Shown: piece after piece, positions 9,948-21,371 of the stretch
Numbering within the stretch: the stretch's first letter is position 1
Layout of the letters: every line of letters begins with the position of its first letter
Source: Pasteurella skyensis
GTDB lineage: Bacteria; Pseudomonadota; Gammaproteobacteria; Enterobacterales; Pasteurellaceae
Assembly (NCBI RefSeq): GCF_013377295.1
Contig: NZ_CP016180.1
Location: 496,001-560,000 of the forward strand
Length of the DNA: 64,000 bases
Reading direction: 5' to 3'
Made by a program: the position numbers and the translations under genes
The notes under the pieces: model-generated
The model's database searches: none
What the model was told of the DNA's origin: nothing
What the model saw: the letters and a program-made list of their open reading frames with translations, nothing else

Positions 9948-10055
9948 CCCCCCCTCCCTAACCCTCCCCCGCAAGCGGAGGAGGGAATTTTTAGTTCATA
10001 TTTATGGTTATACAATATTCCTCCCTCCGCTTGCGGGGGGAGGTTAGGAGGGGGG
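9948..10055. repeat. Large C/G-rich inverted repeat between convergent-facing ends
   Basis: The left arm (9948-9987, starting with seven C) and the right arm (10018-10055, ending with six G) are near-perfect complements of about 38 bp, each containing the palindromic CCGCTTGCGG/CCGCAAGCGG. They are separated by a 30-bp AT-rich spacer. The high G+C content stands out from its surroundings. It lies upstream of yccA and downstream of the EamA gene, so it could terminate the EamA transcript or be a dispersed mobile repeat. Confidence 0.85.
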
Positions 10056-10064
10056 TAACAAGCT

Positions 10065-10988
10065 TCAAGAACGGCTCTTACTCTGATCTTTCAAAAAAGT
10101 ATCAATAAAACCTCGTAAATTAATCCCTGCTGCACCTAAAAATATTAATAAAACACCCACAACTTGTAGGACCACTAAATGCACATCAAAATAAAATCTA
10201 TCAATTAACAAGGCTAATACAGGGTATAAGAAAGAGAGTGAAGCCACTTTGTATGCCTCTAATTTTTGTATTGCTCCGTATAGTAAAATATACATCAAAC
10301 CTGTGTGTACCACACCGAGTGTGATAATTGCTGTTATTTCTTGAAAATTTGAAGTGGAAAAAATCTCAAATTTTGCAAAGGGAAAAAAGACAAGGATGCC
10401 TAATGCCATTTGAAAGAATGCAATTAGCATTGGTGAAAATCCGACCAAATATTTAGCTGCAACAGAGGCAACGGCATATAACGTAGCTGCACCTAAGGCT
10501 TGTAAAATTCCTACAATATAAACATCATAAGTCTCAATTACTCCCACTTTGGTTGACGATATAAGATATAACCCAATAAAGGAAACTAATAGCCAAAATA
10601 GGATAGATTTGGTGATTTTTTCTTTAAAGAGTAATGCACAAATAAAGACCATCATAAAAGGTTGGGTATTATAAACCGTTGTGGCTACACCGATGGAGGC
10701 ATTGTTATAAGCTGAAAATAGCAGATACCAATTTAATTGTAGTGCAATCCCTCCGATTAAGGATGAAACCCAAAAGACTTTAGTATATGTGGTCGATTTA
10801 AATAATCCTTTGTAAAAACAGATAAAACCTAAGACCAATGAACCAAATAAGCAACGGAAAAAAATCAAATTTGACGGTTCTTCCCCTGATAACACAACGG
10901 TCAAACCAATTGTCCCACAGATGACCATTGCAAGTAGCATTTCGATTAAGCCACGTTGTTGTTTTTTTATATAGGTTAATTCTTGCAT
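10065..10988 (-). CDS. EamA/DMT-family membrane transporter
   Basis: The protein is 307 residues with ten predicted membrane segments in two EamA halves (about residues 15-145 and 160-290), typical of drug/metabolite exporters such as RhaT- or YdcZ-like permeases. An ATG 18 codons upstream exists, but GGAG sits six bases before the ATG at 10988 (MQELTYIKKQQRG), which I chose. The substrate cannot be read from the sequence. It is divergent from an Lrp/AsnC-type regulator, an arrangement typical of amino-acid exporters controlled by their neighbour, so an amino acid or related metabolite is plausible but inferred. Confidence 0.9.
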   Translation of the reverse strand: MQELTYIKKQQRGLIEMLLAMVICGTIGLTVVLSGEEPSNLIFFRCLFGSLVLGFICFYKGLFKSTTYTKVFWVSSLIGGIALQLNWYLLFSAYNNASIGVATTVYNTQPFMMVFICALLFKEKITKSILFWLLVSFIGLYLISSTKVGVIETYDVYIVGILQALGAATLYAVASVAAKYLVGFSPMLIAFFQMALGILVFFPFAKFEIFSTSNFQEITAIITLGVVHTGLMYILLYGAIQKLEAYKVASLSFLYPVLALLIDRFYFDVHLVVLQVVGVLLIFLGAAGINLRGFIDTFLKDQSKSRS

Positions 10989-11173
10989 TGTATCTCCAAT
11001 TGTGTAAAAAATAGTAGAAACAAGTATAAAGAGGTGGTACAAAGATATGAATACAATAAATTACATAATTAGAATTAAAATCCTTTTTTTTATAATAAAA
11101 TTTGTGCATTTGTATTTATTAAATAAATTTTATGGGATAATAAAAAGAAATACGAATAAGGTAGGGTATAACA

Positions 11174-11620
11174 ATGGATAATTATGATATTAAAATTTTA
11201 AGATTATTACACGACAATGCACGTATAACAGTGAAAGAAATCAGTCAAAAAATACATCTCTCACAGCCGACTTGTGCGGAACGTGTCAAAAAGTTGGAAT
11301 CTAATGGCATTATTCAAAATTATACAACAATGATAGATTGGCAGTCGTTGGGGTATAATTTATCTGCCATTGTCCGTATTAGACCACTGCCGAGTTATTT
11401 ACAAAGGGTTGAAGCTTTAATTCAAGGGATGAATAATATTAGTTGGTGCTATAAAGTAACGGGAGATGATGCCTTTATTTGTCAATTGCTAATTAAATCA
11501 GTCACAGAGCTGGACGATTGTTTATCACCCATTTCACAAATTGCGATGACCAATACCTCTATTATAAAATCAGCCATTGTGAGTAATCAATTTTTAGATA
11601 TTGAAACCAGTTTTTCTTAA
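11174..11620 (+). CDS. Lrp/AsnC-family transcriptional regulator
   Basis: The 148-residue protein has an N-terminal winged helix-turn-helix (residues about 1-60, with DIKILRLLHDNARITVKEIS and the recognition stretch LSQPTCAERVKKLE) followed by an alpha/beta ligand-binding RAM domain (about 65-140). It is in the size range of Lrp proteins (about 150). The gene is divergent from the EamA exporter across a 185-bp AT-rich spacer that would hold both promoters. By analogy it may control the exporter in response to an amino acid; no operator could be assigned. Confidence 0.93.
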   Translation: MDNYDIKILRLLHDNARITVKEISQKIHLSQPTCAERVKKLESNGIIQNYTTMIDWQSLGYNLSAIVRIRPLPSYLQRVEALIQGMNNISWCYKVTGDDAFICQLLIKSVTELDDCLSPISQIAMTNTSIIKSAIVSNQFLDIETSFS

Positions 11621-11707
11621 ATTAACCCAATAAAAAATCCACATTTGCAAATTTCTCAAGTAAAATAACCGCTAGCAAATAAATTTATCAAAATATAGGT
11701 AGTAAAA

Positions 11708-11932
11708 ATGGCAAAGAAACCACAACAAGATTTTGAAACAACCCTAAAGCAATTAGAGGATATTGTGACCCATTTAGAAGCAGGGGATTTACCTCTCGAA
11801 GAAGCATTAAGTGAATTTGAAACTGCAGTGAAACTGGTTAAAAAAGGGCAGGAGCATTTACAAAAAGCAGAGCAACGTATTCAAATTTTACTGCAAAAAG
11901 ATGAACATAGTGAATTATCAGACTATCAATAA
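11708..11932 (+). CDS. xseB: Exodeoxyribonuclease VII small subunit
   Basis: XseB pairs with XseA to degrade single-stranded DNA. The protein is 74 residues and all helical, with the family signature [26 protein letters not shown] and a coiled-coil end [14 protein letters not shown]. It is 12 bp upstream of ispA, the usual xseB-ispA pairing. A USS-like core (ACCGCTAGC) lies in the leader near 11670. Confidence 0.97.
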   Translation: MAKKPQQDFETTLKQLEDIVTHLEAGDLPLEEALSEFETAVKLVKKGQEHLQKAEQRIQILLQKDEHSELSDYQ

Positions 11933-11944
11933 TATGGATGAACG

Positions 11945-12838
11945 ATGCAATATTCTCTTTCTTTAGACTTAATTGAAAAGCAACAACGAGTAAACCAGTT
12001 TTTAGATAAACAGTTAAGTATTTATAAAAATGAGCCGTCACCTCTTGGTGAGGCAATGAGTTATGCCGTATTACTCGGTGGCAAGCGTATTCGTCCCTTT
12101 TTAGTTTATACCACGGGTAAATTATTGGGGGTGTCATTAGAAAAGCTAGATCACAGTGCCGCAGCCATAGAAGCTATTCACGCCTATTCCTTAGTTCACG
12201 ATGATTTACCTGCAATGGATAATGATGAATTAAGAAGAGGGCAAGCAACCTGTCATATCGCTTTTGATGATGCAACAGCAATTTTAGCAGGAGATGCACT
12301 CCAAAGTTTTGCTTTTGAGTTGATTACTCAAGATCCACATCTTACAGCATCACAAAAGGTGGCACAAATTCAGATTTTATCTTATTCAGCAGGTGCCAAA
12401 GGAATGTGTTTAGGGCAAAGTTTGGATTTGTTGGCAGAAAATAAAAGTGTAGAGATTGAAGCGTTAAAATATATTCATCGTAATAAAACAGGGGCATTAA
12501 TTGAGGCATCGATTTTAATGGGATTAAATGTGTCTGAGTATGCTAATGACCCACAAATTAAGCAATCATTAATTGACTATGCTAAGGCGATAGGTTTAGC
12601 TTTTCAGGTTCAAGATGATATTTTAGATATTATTGGTGATGCCGATAAAATCGGAAAAACAGTTGGTGCTGATGAGTCGTTAAATAAAAGTACCTATCCC
12701 AAATTATTAGGCTTAGATGGCGCAAAGGCTAAAGCTCAAAGTCTTTATCAACAAGGGGTAAATGCGTTAGATAAACTTCCTTTTGATACCACGGAATTAA
12801 AGGCGTTAGCAGATTTTGTCGTGAATCGAGAAAATTAA
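11945..12838 (+). CDS. ispA: Farnesyl diphosphate synthase (geranyltranstransferase)
   Basis: IspA condenses IPP with DMAPP/GPP to give FPP, the precursor for undecaprenyl phosphate and quinone side chains. The 297-residue protein has the first aspartate-rich motif VHDDLPAMDND (residues 85-94) followed by RRG, and the second, QDDILD, near 226, plus GGKRIRP near 45. Length matches E. coli IspA (299). dxs, which commonly follows in gammaproteobacteria, is absent: the next gene is malT on the opposite strand, whose 3' end is only 10 bp away. Confidence 0.97.
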   Translation: MQYSLSLDLIEKQQRVNQFLDKQLSIYKNEPSPLGEAMSYAVLLGGKRIRPFLVYTTGKLLGVSLEKLDHSAAAIEAIHAYSLVHDDLPAMDNDELRRGQATCHIAFDDATAILAGDALQSFAFELITQDPHLTASQKVAQIQILSYSAGAKGMCLGQSLDLLAENKSVEIEALKYIHRNKTGALIEASILMGLNVSEYANDPQIKQSLIDYAKAIGLAFQVQDDILDIIGDADKIGKTVGADESLNKSTYPKLLGLDGAKAKAQSLYQQGVNALDKLPFDTTELKALADFVVNREN

Positions 12839-12848
12839 ATATTTATAT

Positions 12849-15548
12849 TTAGTGATAACCCATTAACACTAATAAGTTTTTAGTGTATTCAATCGCTTCA
12901 CTACGGTTAGTTACACCTATTTTCTGATACAAATTACGAATATGGGTTTTAATTGTTGTCATTGCGACCACAAGTTCTTGAGAGATTTGTTCGTTGCTAT
13001 AACCAGAATAAATTAACCCTAACACTTGCCATTCACGAGCAGTAAGAGGACTAATTTTCAACAGTTCAGGCACTTGTGGATTTTCAAGGAGCCTTTGAAC
13101 AAATTGTTGATCAAAGTGTGCAAATTTATGACGATTATGTTGATTGATACTACGTAAAATAAATTGTGTTTTAGGCGTTGAAAACTCATCCAAAATATTC
13201 ATTTGTAAAAGTTGGCGGATTTGTTGTGCCATCACATCGCCTTCAATCACAAAAGCACTAATAAAATTCGTTTGTTGGCTCATTTCCAATGCTCGAATTA
13301 AATCTTTTTGAGCTAACTCTTTTTTGTTTTTATGAACAAAAACTAAATTTCTTAAAATTAACGCACGTTGGATATCGCTGGTTAATTTTAAACTTTCTGC
13401 CGTATGTAAAATGGTATTTAAGATATCAAGTGCTTGTTCTGGTTTATTTTGTAATAAATAAGCACGTGCAATATTACGAGATTGACGCTGTGTAAAGTGG
13501 TTTGAGGATCTGGTTGGTAAAGTTGTTTTTACTAACCAGCTATCTAACTGAGAAGGATCATTGGTCATTTGAGCATAAAGCACCTGAATTTCATCCAATG
13601 TGGCAATCCAATCCTTATGCACGGGAAAATGATTAATCGAATGTTGGCACTGTTCAATTAAGCGTTTAGCATTATTGAGATCGCCACGTACTAATGAAAT
13701 TTTAGTAAGCAAGGCGAGACATTGTAGCTTTTCATCTTCTTTTTCTAAAATATCTATCCCTGCGTTTGCCATTGCTTCGGCTTGGTCAAGATTGTGCCAT
13801 TCCCATTGAATTTGTCCTTTTAAACGTAATAAAAATTCGTGCATTGGAATTTGATGAAAATTTTCTGCTTGCAGGGTGGTTTCTTTCAATAAATCATAGG
13901 CAGATTGTAAAAAGCCTTGAGCAGATAGAATTTCAGCTTGTTGCAACTTAGACCATAACCAATGATGATAAGTACGTTGTGAAAGTGCCATTTTTTCGAC
14001 TTGCTTCATTTGTATCATTGCTTCTTTTAAATTACCACGACAATGTTGCGCTTCTGCAATAACAGAAATTGCCACAATTCGAGCATAGCTAAATTCTTGA
14101 GGAATAGTTAACAAGGCATTACTTGCCAGTTTATAAGCTAGCTCATCATCTCCTTCATTAATAGCGACTTGTCCTCTTAATGCATAAAATTTTCCTTGAT
14201 AAGGTTCAGCAAGCGGTGAGTTTGTATTAAATTTTTGCAAAATACCACTGACTTCTTGATGACGATGCTGACTTTGTACTACCCAAGCTTTAAGTAAGAC
14301 TAACGTTGGATCTTGCCACATTAATTCTGTAGGAAGGTGGTTTAAGCTATCTTCTAATAATTTTAATTGCCCCTGATGAAATAATGACCAGCCATATTGT
14401 TGAATAATTTTATATAATACTTGTGTATCAGTAACTTGTTGAGCGTGATAAATCGCCTCTTGGCAGAACCCTAATTTTAGCCATTCCATTGCCGCACATT
14501 GATTGAGTTTTTGCCATTCATCGGGTAATTCTAAACGACAACTTTGAGTTAAATAAGAGGATAAAATAGGGTGAAACTTCCACCAGATGCCGCCATCATT
14601 ACTATCTATTCGCTGAATAAATAGTCCTTGTTTTTCTAATTCATCAAGCTTTTTAGCACTATTTTTATCTTGGGTAATCGCAATTGCTAAGCCCTCATTC
14701 ATAGAATGTAAAATCGCACAACGTTGCATAAATTGTTTTAATTCAGGATCAATATAATGAAAAATCTCTTCATTAAGATAATCTGCAATATGGTGTTGAT
14801 TAAGTTTAGCAAATAACTTTTGTGGTGTTTTAATAAGCTCGGTATTTTGTTTCAAAATAAAACTAATTAACTGTAATCCTGTTGCCCAACCTTCAACTTG
14901 TTCACATAAAGTAAATATCGCTTCTTGTGAAAAAGTATCATTTAACTTTAATTCAAGAAATTGTTTTGCTTCTTTATGTGTAAAAGCAAGCTGACTCATA
15001 TTGATTTCTAATAACTGTTCGTGAATACGTAAGTTAGTAATACTAAGTGGTGGCGTTAAACGAGAAAGAATAATTAAATTCATTGTACTTGGCTGATTTT
15101 TTAACCAAAATCGTAACGCATTGTGAATTTCAGTGTTTTCAATATGGTGATAATCATCAATAATCAAACTAAAATTGACTTCGATATGATTTAATTTTAC
15201 TAATAATTGTGAGAAATAATCAATTAAATCATTTTGATAGGTTAAATTTTCAGAGTCCATACCGCAGGCTTGCACTAATGCAGCAGTAAAATAGCGAGAA
15301 AATTGTTCAGCCTTATTATCACTTTTATCTAACGCATACCAACCAGTATGGCACTGGCGATCTTTCCATTGGGAAATAAGGGTTGTTTTGCCATAACCAG
15401 CAGGGGCAATAATGAGAGTGAGGGGATAAGAATGCACTTTATCCAATTCTGCCAATAAAAGCGTCCGTTCAATATTATGATTAGATTGCGTTTTATTTTG
15501 CTTACTTGAAATCAGTTTCGTTGGAATTAATTTCGCTAGTGACTGCAT
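12849..15548 (-). CDS. malT: Transcriptional activator of the maltose regulon MalT
   Basis: MalT is a STAND-class ATPase activator that binds maltotriose and ATP and then activates mal promoters. The 899-residue protein (E. coli 901) has Walker A APAGYGKTT (residues 48-56), a winged-helix/TPR-like middle, and a C-terminal LuxR-type helix-turn-helix (LTAREWQVLGLIYSGYSNEQI through KTHIRNLY, about 830-885). GGAGGT lies just before the ATG. The gene is intact, and its predicted targets, two MalT boxes in front of malE, lie about 7 kb away. Confidence 0.97.
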   Translation of the reverse strand: MQSLAKLIPTKLISSKQNKTQSNHNIERTLLLAELDKVHSYPLTLIIAPAGYGKTTLISQWKDRQCHTGWYALDKSDNKAEQFSRYFTAALVQACGMDSENLTYQNDLIDYFSQLLVKLNHIEVNFSLIIDDYHHIENTEIHNALRFWLKNQPSTMNLIILSRLTPPLSITNLRIHEQLLEINMSQLAFTHKEAKQFLELKLNDTFSQEAIFTLCEQVEGWATGLQLISFILKQNTELIKTPQKLFAKLNQHHIADYLNEEIFHYIDPELKQFMQRCAILHSMNEGLAIAITQDKNSAKKLDELEKQGLFIQRIDSNDGGIWWKFHPILSSYLTQSCRLELPDEWQKLNQCAAMEWLKLGFCQEAIYHAQQVTDTQVLYKIIQQYGWSLFHQGQLKLLEDSLNHLPTELMWQDPTLVLLKAWVVQSQHRHQEVSGILQKFNTNSPLAEPYQGKFYALRGQVAINEGDDELAYKLASNALLTIPQEFSYARIVAISVIAEAQHCRGNLKEAMIQMKQVEKMALSQRTYHHWLWSKLQQAEILSAQGFLQSAYDLLKETTLQAENFHQIPMHEFLLRLKGQIQWEWHNLDQAEAMANAGIDILEKEDEKLQCLALLTKISLVRGDLNNAKRLIEQCQHSINHFPVHKDWIATLDEIQVLYAQMTNDPSQLDSWLVKTTLPTRSSNHFTQRQSRNIARAYLLQNKPEQALDILNTILHTAESLKLTSDIQRALILRNLVFVHKNKKELAQKDLIRALEMSQQTNFISAFVIEGDVMAQQIRQLLQMNILDEFSTPKTQFILRSINQHNRHKFAHFDQQFVQRLLENPQVPELLKISPLTAREWQVLGLIYSGYSNEQISQELVVAMTTIKTHIRNLYQKIGVTNRSEAIEYTKNLLVLMGYH

Positions 15549-15623
15549 CCTACCTCCATTGTATTAATATTATGACTATAACCAAATACAGCCACCAAAC
15601 AATTATTAATTTATTTGTTTACC

Positions 15624-16934
15624 TTACTTCTCTCTTCTCATTTTTGGCCAACCAATCATAATAAAGAAAATACCAAAGACTAACATTAGCATACAATACC
15701 AAACATAGGGAATAATATCTATTGGAGAAATCGAGCATAAGCCAGCCATTACTAATAATTGCCCACCAAATGGCGATAAACCACTAAATGCAGAAGAAAA
15801 GAGATCTAAAATAGAGGCAATTCTACTTCTATCTATGCCTATCTCATTACCGATATTTTTAGAAATAGGTCCTGATACAATAATTGAGATGGTATTATTT
15901 GTAGTGGCAATATCTAACAAACTGACAAGCGTTGCAATACTAAATTCCCCCGCTCTGACACTTTTTACATTTTTAGTTAAATGATAGAGCAGGAAATCAA
16001 TGCCTCCTAGATATTTCATCAAGGCAACCATTCCGCCAACTAACACAGCAATTAATGCCATATCTTGCATCCAAACCATACCAGTATGAACGACTTTAAA
16101 AGTTTCTAATATCGTAAAATCATTATGAAAAACACCAATAATTAAACCTGATAATATACCTAATCCCATTACAGGAATAACGTGCATACCGATTAAAGAG
16201 AGAATAATAACAGTCATATAAGGCAGAATATTGATTACATTAAAATCAAGATGCTCAGTAGAAGCACTCGCATTAACGTCAACAAGAAGTAGTAATCCAA
16301 TATTAATAATAATTGCTGGCAATACCATCAAGAAATTGACCTTAAACTTATCTTTCATACTCACTTCTTGAGTTCTGGTTGCAGCAATAGTGGTATCTGA
16401 AATAAAAGAAAGATTATCCCCAAACATTGCTCCGCCGATGACAATACCCGCAACTAATGGAATATCAACGCCTATTTTGCTTGCAATACCAATTGCAATC
16501 GGTGCTAAGGTTGATACTGTACCCATTGACGTCCCCATTGCAAAACTCAGAATGCAAGACACAACGAATAAACCCGGTAATATCATATTTGATGGCAAAA
16601 TGCTCAATCCAATATTAACAATGGCATCAACGGCGTGCATTGAATTAGCCACACTATAGAATGCACCAGCTAACAGAAAGATGATAACCATCAATATGAG
16701 CGTCTCTTCTCCGCCTCCTTTACAAAAAATAGTCACTTTTTCTGTAAAAGAAATTTTATGCTCTTTATTATTTAAGAAAAAAGCAACTAAGCAACCGATG
16801 GAGATACCTACCATTATAGGCATTGTTTCAAAGCTTCCTGATAGTAACCTGACGAGGATATAAACAATTAAAAAAGCGAACAAAGGAAATAAACCTTTTA
16901 TATTTCCTTTATTTGTATTAGAGCCATTTGGCAT
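15624..16934 (-). CDS. nhaC: NhaC-family Na+/H+ antiporter
   Basis: The 436-residue protein has about 11-12 membrane segments and the NhaC-family stretches AMGTSMGTVSTLAPIAIGIA (residues about 132-151) and GAMFGDNLSFISDTTIAATR (about 167-186). NhaC proteins exchange Na+ for H+; some relatives are malate/lactate antiporters, so the exact solutes are uncertain. GGAG lies ten bases before the ATG. It sits between malT and the malS remnant on the same strand, an unusual place. Whether it is co-transcribed with malS cannot be told, since a 150-bp spacer separates them. Confidence 0.9.
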   Translation of the reverse strand: MPNGSNTNKGNIKGLFPLFAFLIVYILVRLLSGSFETMPIMVGISIGCLVAFFLNNKEHKISFTEKVTIFCKGGGEETLILMVIIFLLAGAFYSVANSMHAVDAIVNIGLSILPSNMILPGLFVVSCILSFAMGTSMGTVSTLAPIAIGIASKIGVDIPLVAGIVIGGAMFGDNLSFISDTTIAATRTQEVSMKDKFKVNFLMVLPAIIINIGLLLLVDVNASASTEHLDFNVINILPYMTVIILSLIGMHVIPVMGLGILSGLIIGVFHNDFTILETFKVVHTGMVWMQDMALIAVLVGGMVALMKYLGGIDFLLYHLTKNVKSVRAGEFSIATLVSLLDIATTNNTISIIVSGPISKNIGNEIGIDRSRIASILDLFSSAFSGLSPFGGQLLVMAGLCSISPIDIIPYVWYCMLMLVFGIFFIMIGWPKMRREK

Positions 16935-17084
16935 TTTATTTTTTCTCCATTGATAAAATTGTATGTACGGTTATGCTTAAATCAAACGACACAAGATAGT
17001 CAAAAATGGAGTTAAAATCAAGTTTCAATTTTTTGTCCACTGTGCTTATTTTTGATAACAATTTCAAAGAACAATAAACCTGCT

Positions 17085-19117
17085 TTATTTTCCAGTCCAA
17101 ATAACCATCACTTTATCTTTTTCATACTGACGACTAAATGCAAAGTAATTTTTAGTTTCAAGGATTGTATTTTTTCCTTTTCCAACTGCAATATGTTTTT
17201 TTCTGAAATGGGTTAATTTTTTCCAATGGTTAAATAATGCTTGATGCTCTGGTTTGGTTACCAGTTCATATCTGAGCGTGTGCCTTGCAATGGATCTGAT
17301 CCTGTTGCACCAAATGGACGAGCGGTTTCATCACCATAATAAATTTGTACTGCACCCGGAGAGAGCATTAATAAACTGCCTGCTATTTTTTGTTTGTTTA
17401 AATTTTGTTTACTCGCTTTATCAAAAAACAGCTCTGTATCGTGGGAAGAAAGATAACTTAACACATTAAAATCGGTTAATTTGTTGCTCATTAATTTATA
17501 GGTTTCTCCAATATTTGCAAAACAATCTAAGGATTTTTGAGCTTCATTTTGGAAATCAAAATTGATCATCGCATCAAAACCATTTTGGTAATAATCATTT
17601 TTCATTACGCCTAAACCCCACGCTTCTCCTGTCATCCAAAAATTATTACCAAAATTTTTGTGATTTTTTTGCCATTCTTTTAAAGCTTTTGAAGAGGCAT
17701 TTTTTAAGGCGAGCCACGTACTTTTTTCAACGTGTTTCGCCGTATCAACACGAAAACCGTCAATACCATATTCACGTACCCAATCACTTAACCAAGTAAT
17801 CAGATAATCACGTACTTTGGCATTGTCTCAATTTTTAGCATTAGTTTCTTTTTTTGCAAAAAATGCAGGTAATGTTACCGCTTGTTCCGCCTCTGTTTTC
17901 AAATCAGGTAATGAGGCAAGTGACATTTGCAGATCATTAAATTTTGCTCCATCATAATCGCCAATATCGGAACGCACCCAAGCTTTACCCCACCAGTTTT
18001 TCCAGCCTTCTTTATGACCAAAATGAATATATTCATTGAATTTATGCCAATTTTCATTGGCTTTTGGCGTCCAATCTGTCCATTTTTTACCCAATGTTTT
18101 TTCGGCTTCTTGATCATCTAAATAAAGTTTACCAAACTTAAACTGTTGCATATCCGCCAACGTTGCATAGCCAGTATGGTTCATTACGATATCAAATAGT
18201 ACACGAATACCTTTTTTATGGGCTTGATCAACAAATGCTTTTAACTCTTGCTCTGTCCCCATATTGGCATCGAGTTTTGTCCAATCTAGATGATAATAAC
18301 CGTGATAGCCATAGTGCGGAAAATCCCCTTGAGAGCCACCACCAACCCAACCGTGAATTTGCTCTAAGGGTGAGCTGATCCAAATAGTATTGATACCAAG
18401 ATCGGCTAAATAATCTAATTTTTGGGTTAAGCCTTTGAGATCGCCACCGTGAAAAGTACCAATTTCTTGTCTTCCATCATTTTTACGTCCATAACTATGA
18501 TCATTGGCAGTATTGCCATTATAAAAGCGATCAGTCAGTACAAAATAAACAATGGCATTATGCCAATCAAAAGTAGGTTTAATCATCGAATTAGCAGGCT
18601 CTAAAAGTAATAATCCGTTCGCATTAGGATCAGGTAACATTGTTACTTTTCCCTGCTCTACGGTCGCCACTTTCCCTGAATAGAAATCTCGTATTTTTTC
18701 ACCATTTTTAAAAGTGGAAGATACATCAATAGTCACTGGTTTTTTATTCCAGACAGGGCAAGTTTTTACTATTTTTTTAGGTGGTTCGATAGGTTTAACC
18801 GTTACTTTTAATGTAGGAGTAGCCTCTTGCATATTGATAATTGCGATATATTGCCCTTTTCTAAAAATACGCAGATTTACCTTTTTATCCTCACAAGGAA
18901 CAAGGGATAAAGCGGTATTTAACTTGATATTTTTTTCAGGCTGATAGCATTTTTTATCAAAATGAAATTGTAGTGGATAATTACCTTTTTCCAAATCTGC
19001 TCTAGCTTGAAAAACAGACTTTTGCTGTTTTTCAAAATGAGGAAACAGTGTGTTTTGCCATTGTTCAGCATAGGCAATGCTCGATATAACGGCAGGTAAT
19101 AATAACCATTTTTTCAT
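17085..19117 (-). pseudogene. malS: Periplasmic alpha-amylase MalS, disrupted by a stop and a frameshift
   Basis: MalS cleaves maltodextrins in the periplasm. The N-terminal part (19117 down to 17831) starts with a signal peptide (MKKWLLLPAVISSIAYA), has an N-terminal accessory domain and then GH13 motifs such as VLFDIVMNHTG. It stops at an in-frame TGA (17828-17830). The same frame continues directly as DNAKVRDYLITWLSDWVREY and GIDGFRVDTAKHVE, which holds the catalytic Asp region, then FWMTGEAWG and YLSSHDTELF. A second lesion at about 17258-17262 (TGGTAACC, best explained by loss of one G) moves the frame; the other frame continues VTKPEHQALFNHWKKL to VIWTGK and a stop at 17085. The restored length of about 677 residues matches E. 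coli MalS (676). It follows malM by 52 bp, so it is the end of the malK operon. Confidence 0.93.
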
Positions 19118-19169
19118 TGTGCCACTCCTCGAATATTATTTCTTAGCAGCAACTTTTTTAAGGAATATT

Positions 19170-19913
19170 TTACGTGGTTGCGTTAATCCTAACTGTTCTG
19201 CTTCCTTCTACTTTTTGAGTGCGTTTTGAGGTTGCTTTTTGTTGTTTCCCTACAACCGTTGCTTGTGGTTGTTTGGCTTCAAAAAGTGGACCATTTAACC
19301 CAATAAATTGGCTGGTTTGTACACCATCAATTTCAATTTTGATTTTTCCAGAATTAGTATGTTTGACTTGAAGATCATTAATTGCTGGCGGTTGATTGCC
19401 TTTTGCTTTTGCATAAAGTTTGGCTGGGTGAGTAATAGTGGTTGTTTTTTCTAAATCTTGTTTTGTAGTATAGATCAATAAGTAAAGATAATCTTGATTT
19501 GCTGTTGGAGTTAAACTTAATTGTGCTGTTAATTGAGGTTCATCCAAACCACGAGCCTCAGCAAGTTTAAAGGTTGATGCAGGATAGGTAACAGATGGAT
19601 TAAAATTTGCATCAAGTACTAACATATTAGGCACAAAAATATGATCGTTATCCACCACTAAACTACTGAGATTTACTTTTATTGTTCCTTGATTAGCAGG
19701 AATTTTATAGCCAATAACTGCACTATCAAAACCTGCAATAGAAGAAATAAAATGTTTAACTTGATTTGATGTAATATCTGTCACTTGTTGTTGTGATAAA
19801 TTCACATTTTGCCAATTAAGATTTTGTAACTTGGTTTGATCTAACTGAGAAGGACTTGCTAATACTGATACAGCAAAAAAGGTTGAAATCAAAAGAGTAA
19901 TTTTATTTTTCAT
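19170..19913 (-). CDS. malM: Maltose operon periplasmic protein MalM
   Basis: MalM is a periplasmic protein of the malK-lamB-malM operon with no firmly known role. The 247-residue product has a signal peptide (MKNKITLLISTFFAVSVLA) and a beta-rich body with a proline/threonine-poor middle. An upstream ATG at 19946 exists, but AGGAAA lies five bases before the ATG at 19913, which I chose. It is shorter than E. coli MalM (306). It follows lamB after a 124-bp spacer with an inverted USS pair and precedes the malS remnant. Confidence 0.88.
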   Translation of the reverse strand: MKNKITLLISTFFAVSVLASPSQLDQTKLQNLNWQNVNLSQQQVTDITSNQVKHFISSIAGFDSAVIGYKIPANQGTIKVNLSSLVVDNDHIFVPNMLVLDANFNPSVTYPASTFKLAEARGLDEPQLTAQLSLTPTANQDYLYLLIYTTKQDLEKTTTITHPAKLYAKAKGNQPPAINDLQVKHTNSGKIKIEIDGVQTSQFIGLNGPLFEAKQPQATVVGKQQKATSKRTQKVEGSRTVRINATT

Positions 19914-19946
19914 AATATTTCCTATGATTTTGTAGGATTTATACAA

Positions 19947-20006
19947 AATAAGCGGTTAGATCTTATCAATTTTTTGCAAAAAAATGGAAGAATGTAACCG
20001 CTTATT
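19947..20006. repeat. Inverted pair of uptake signal sequences between lamB and malM
   Basis: AATAAGCGGTTA (19947-19958) is the exact complement of TAACCGCTTATT (19995-20006). Each arm carries the USS core AAGCGGT, and TTTTTTGCAAA lies between them. The stem-loop sits after the lamB stop and before malM on the minus strand, so it could cut back transcription or protect the upstream mRNA. Confidence 0.88.
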
Positions 20007-20037
20007 GTTATTTACTTAAAGGTGTATTGTGGAAATA

Positions 20038-21304
<1,267 letters not shown>

Positions 21305-21371
21305 AACAGACTCCTTATGATTAAGTAAATAGAATAAAGTTTTTGTTTTTGTGATTACTATGAAAAAATAC

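Noticed and set aside
17828-17830. The malS TGA as a selenocysteine or recoded codon
   Set aside because: MalS is not a selenoprotein, no SECIS-like hairpin was noticed after it, and a second frameshift further on shows the gene is simply broken.
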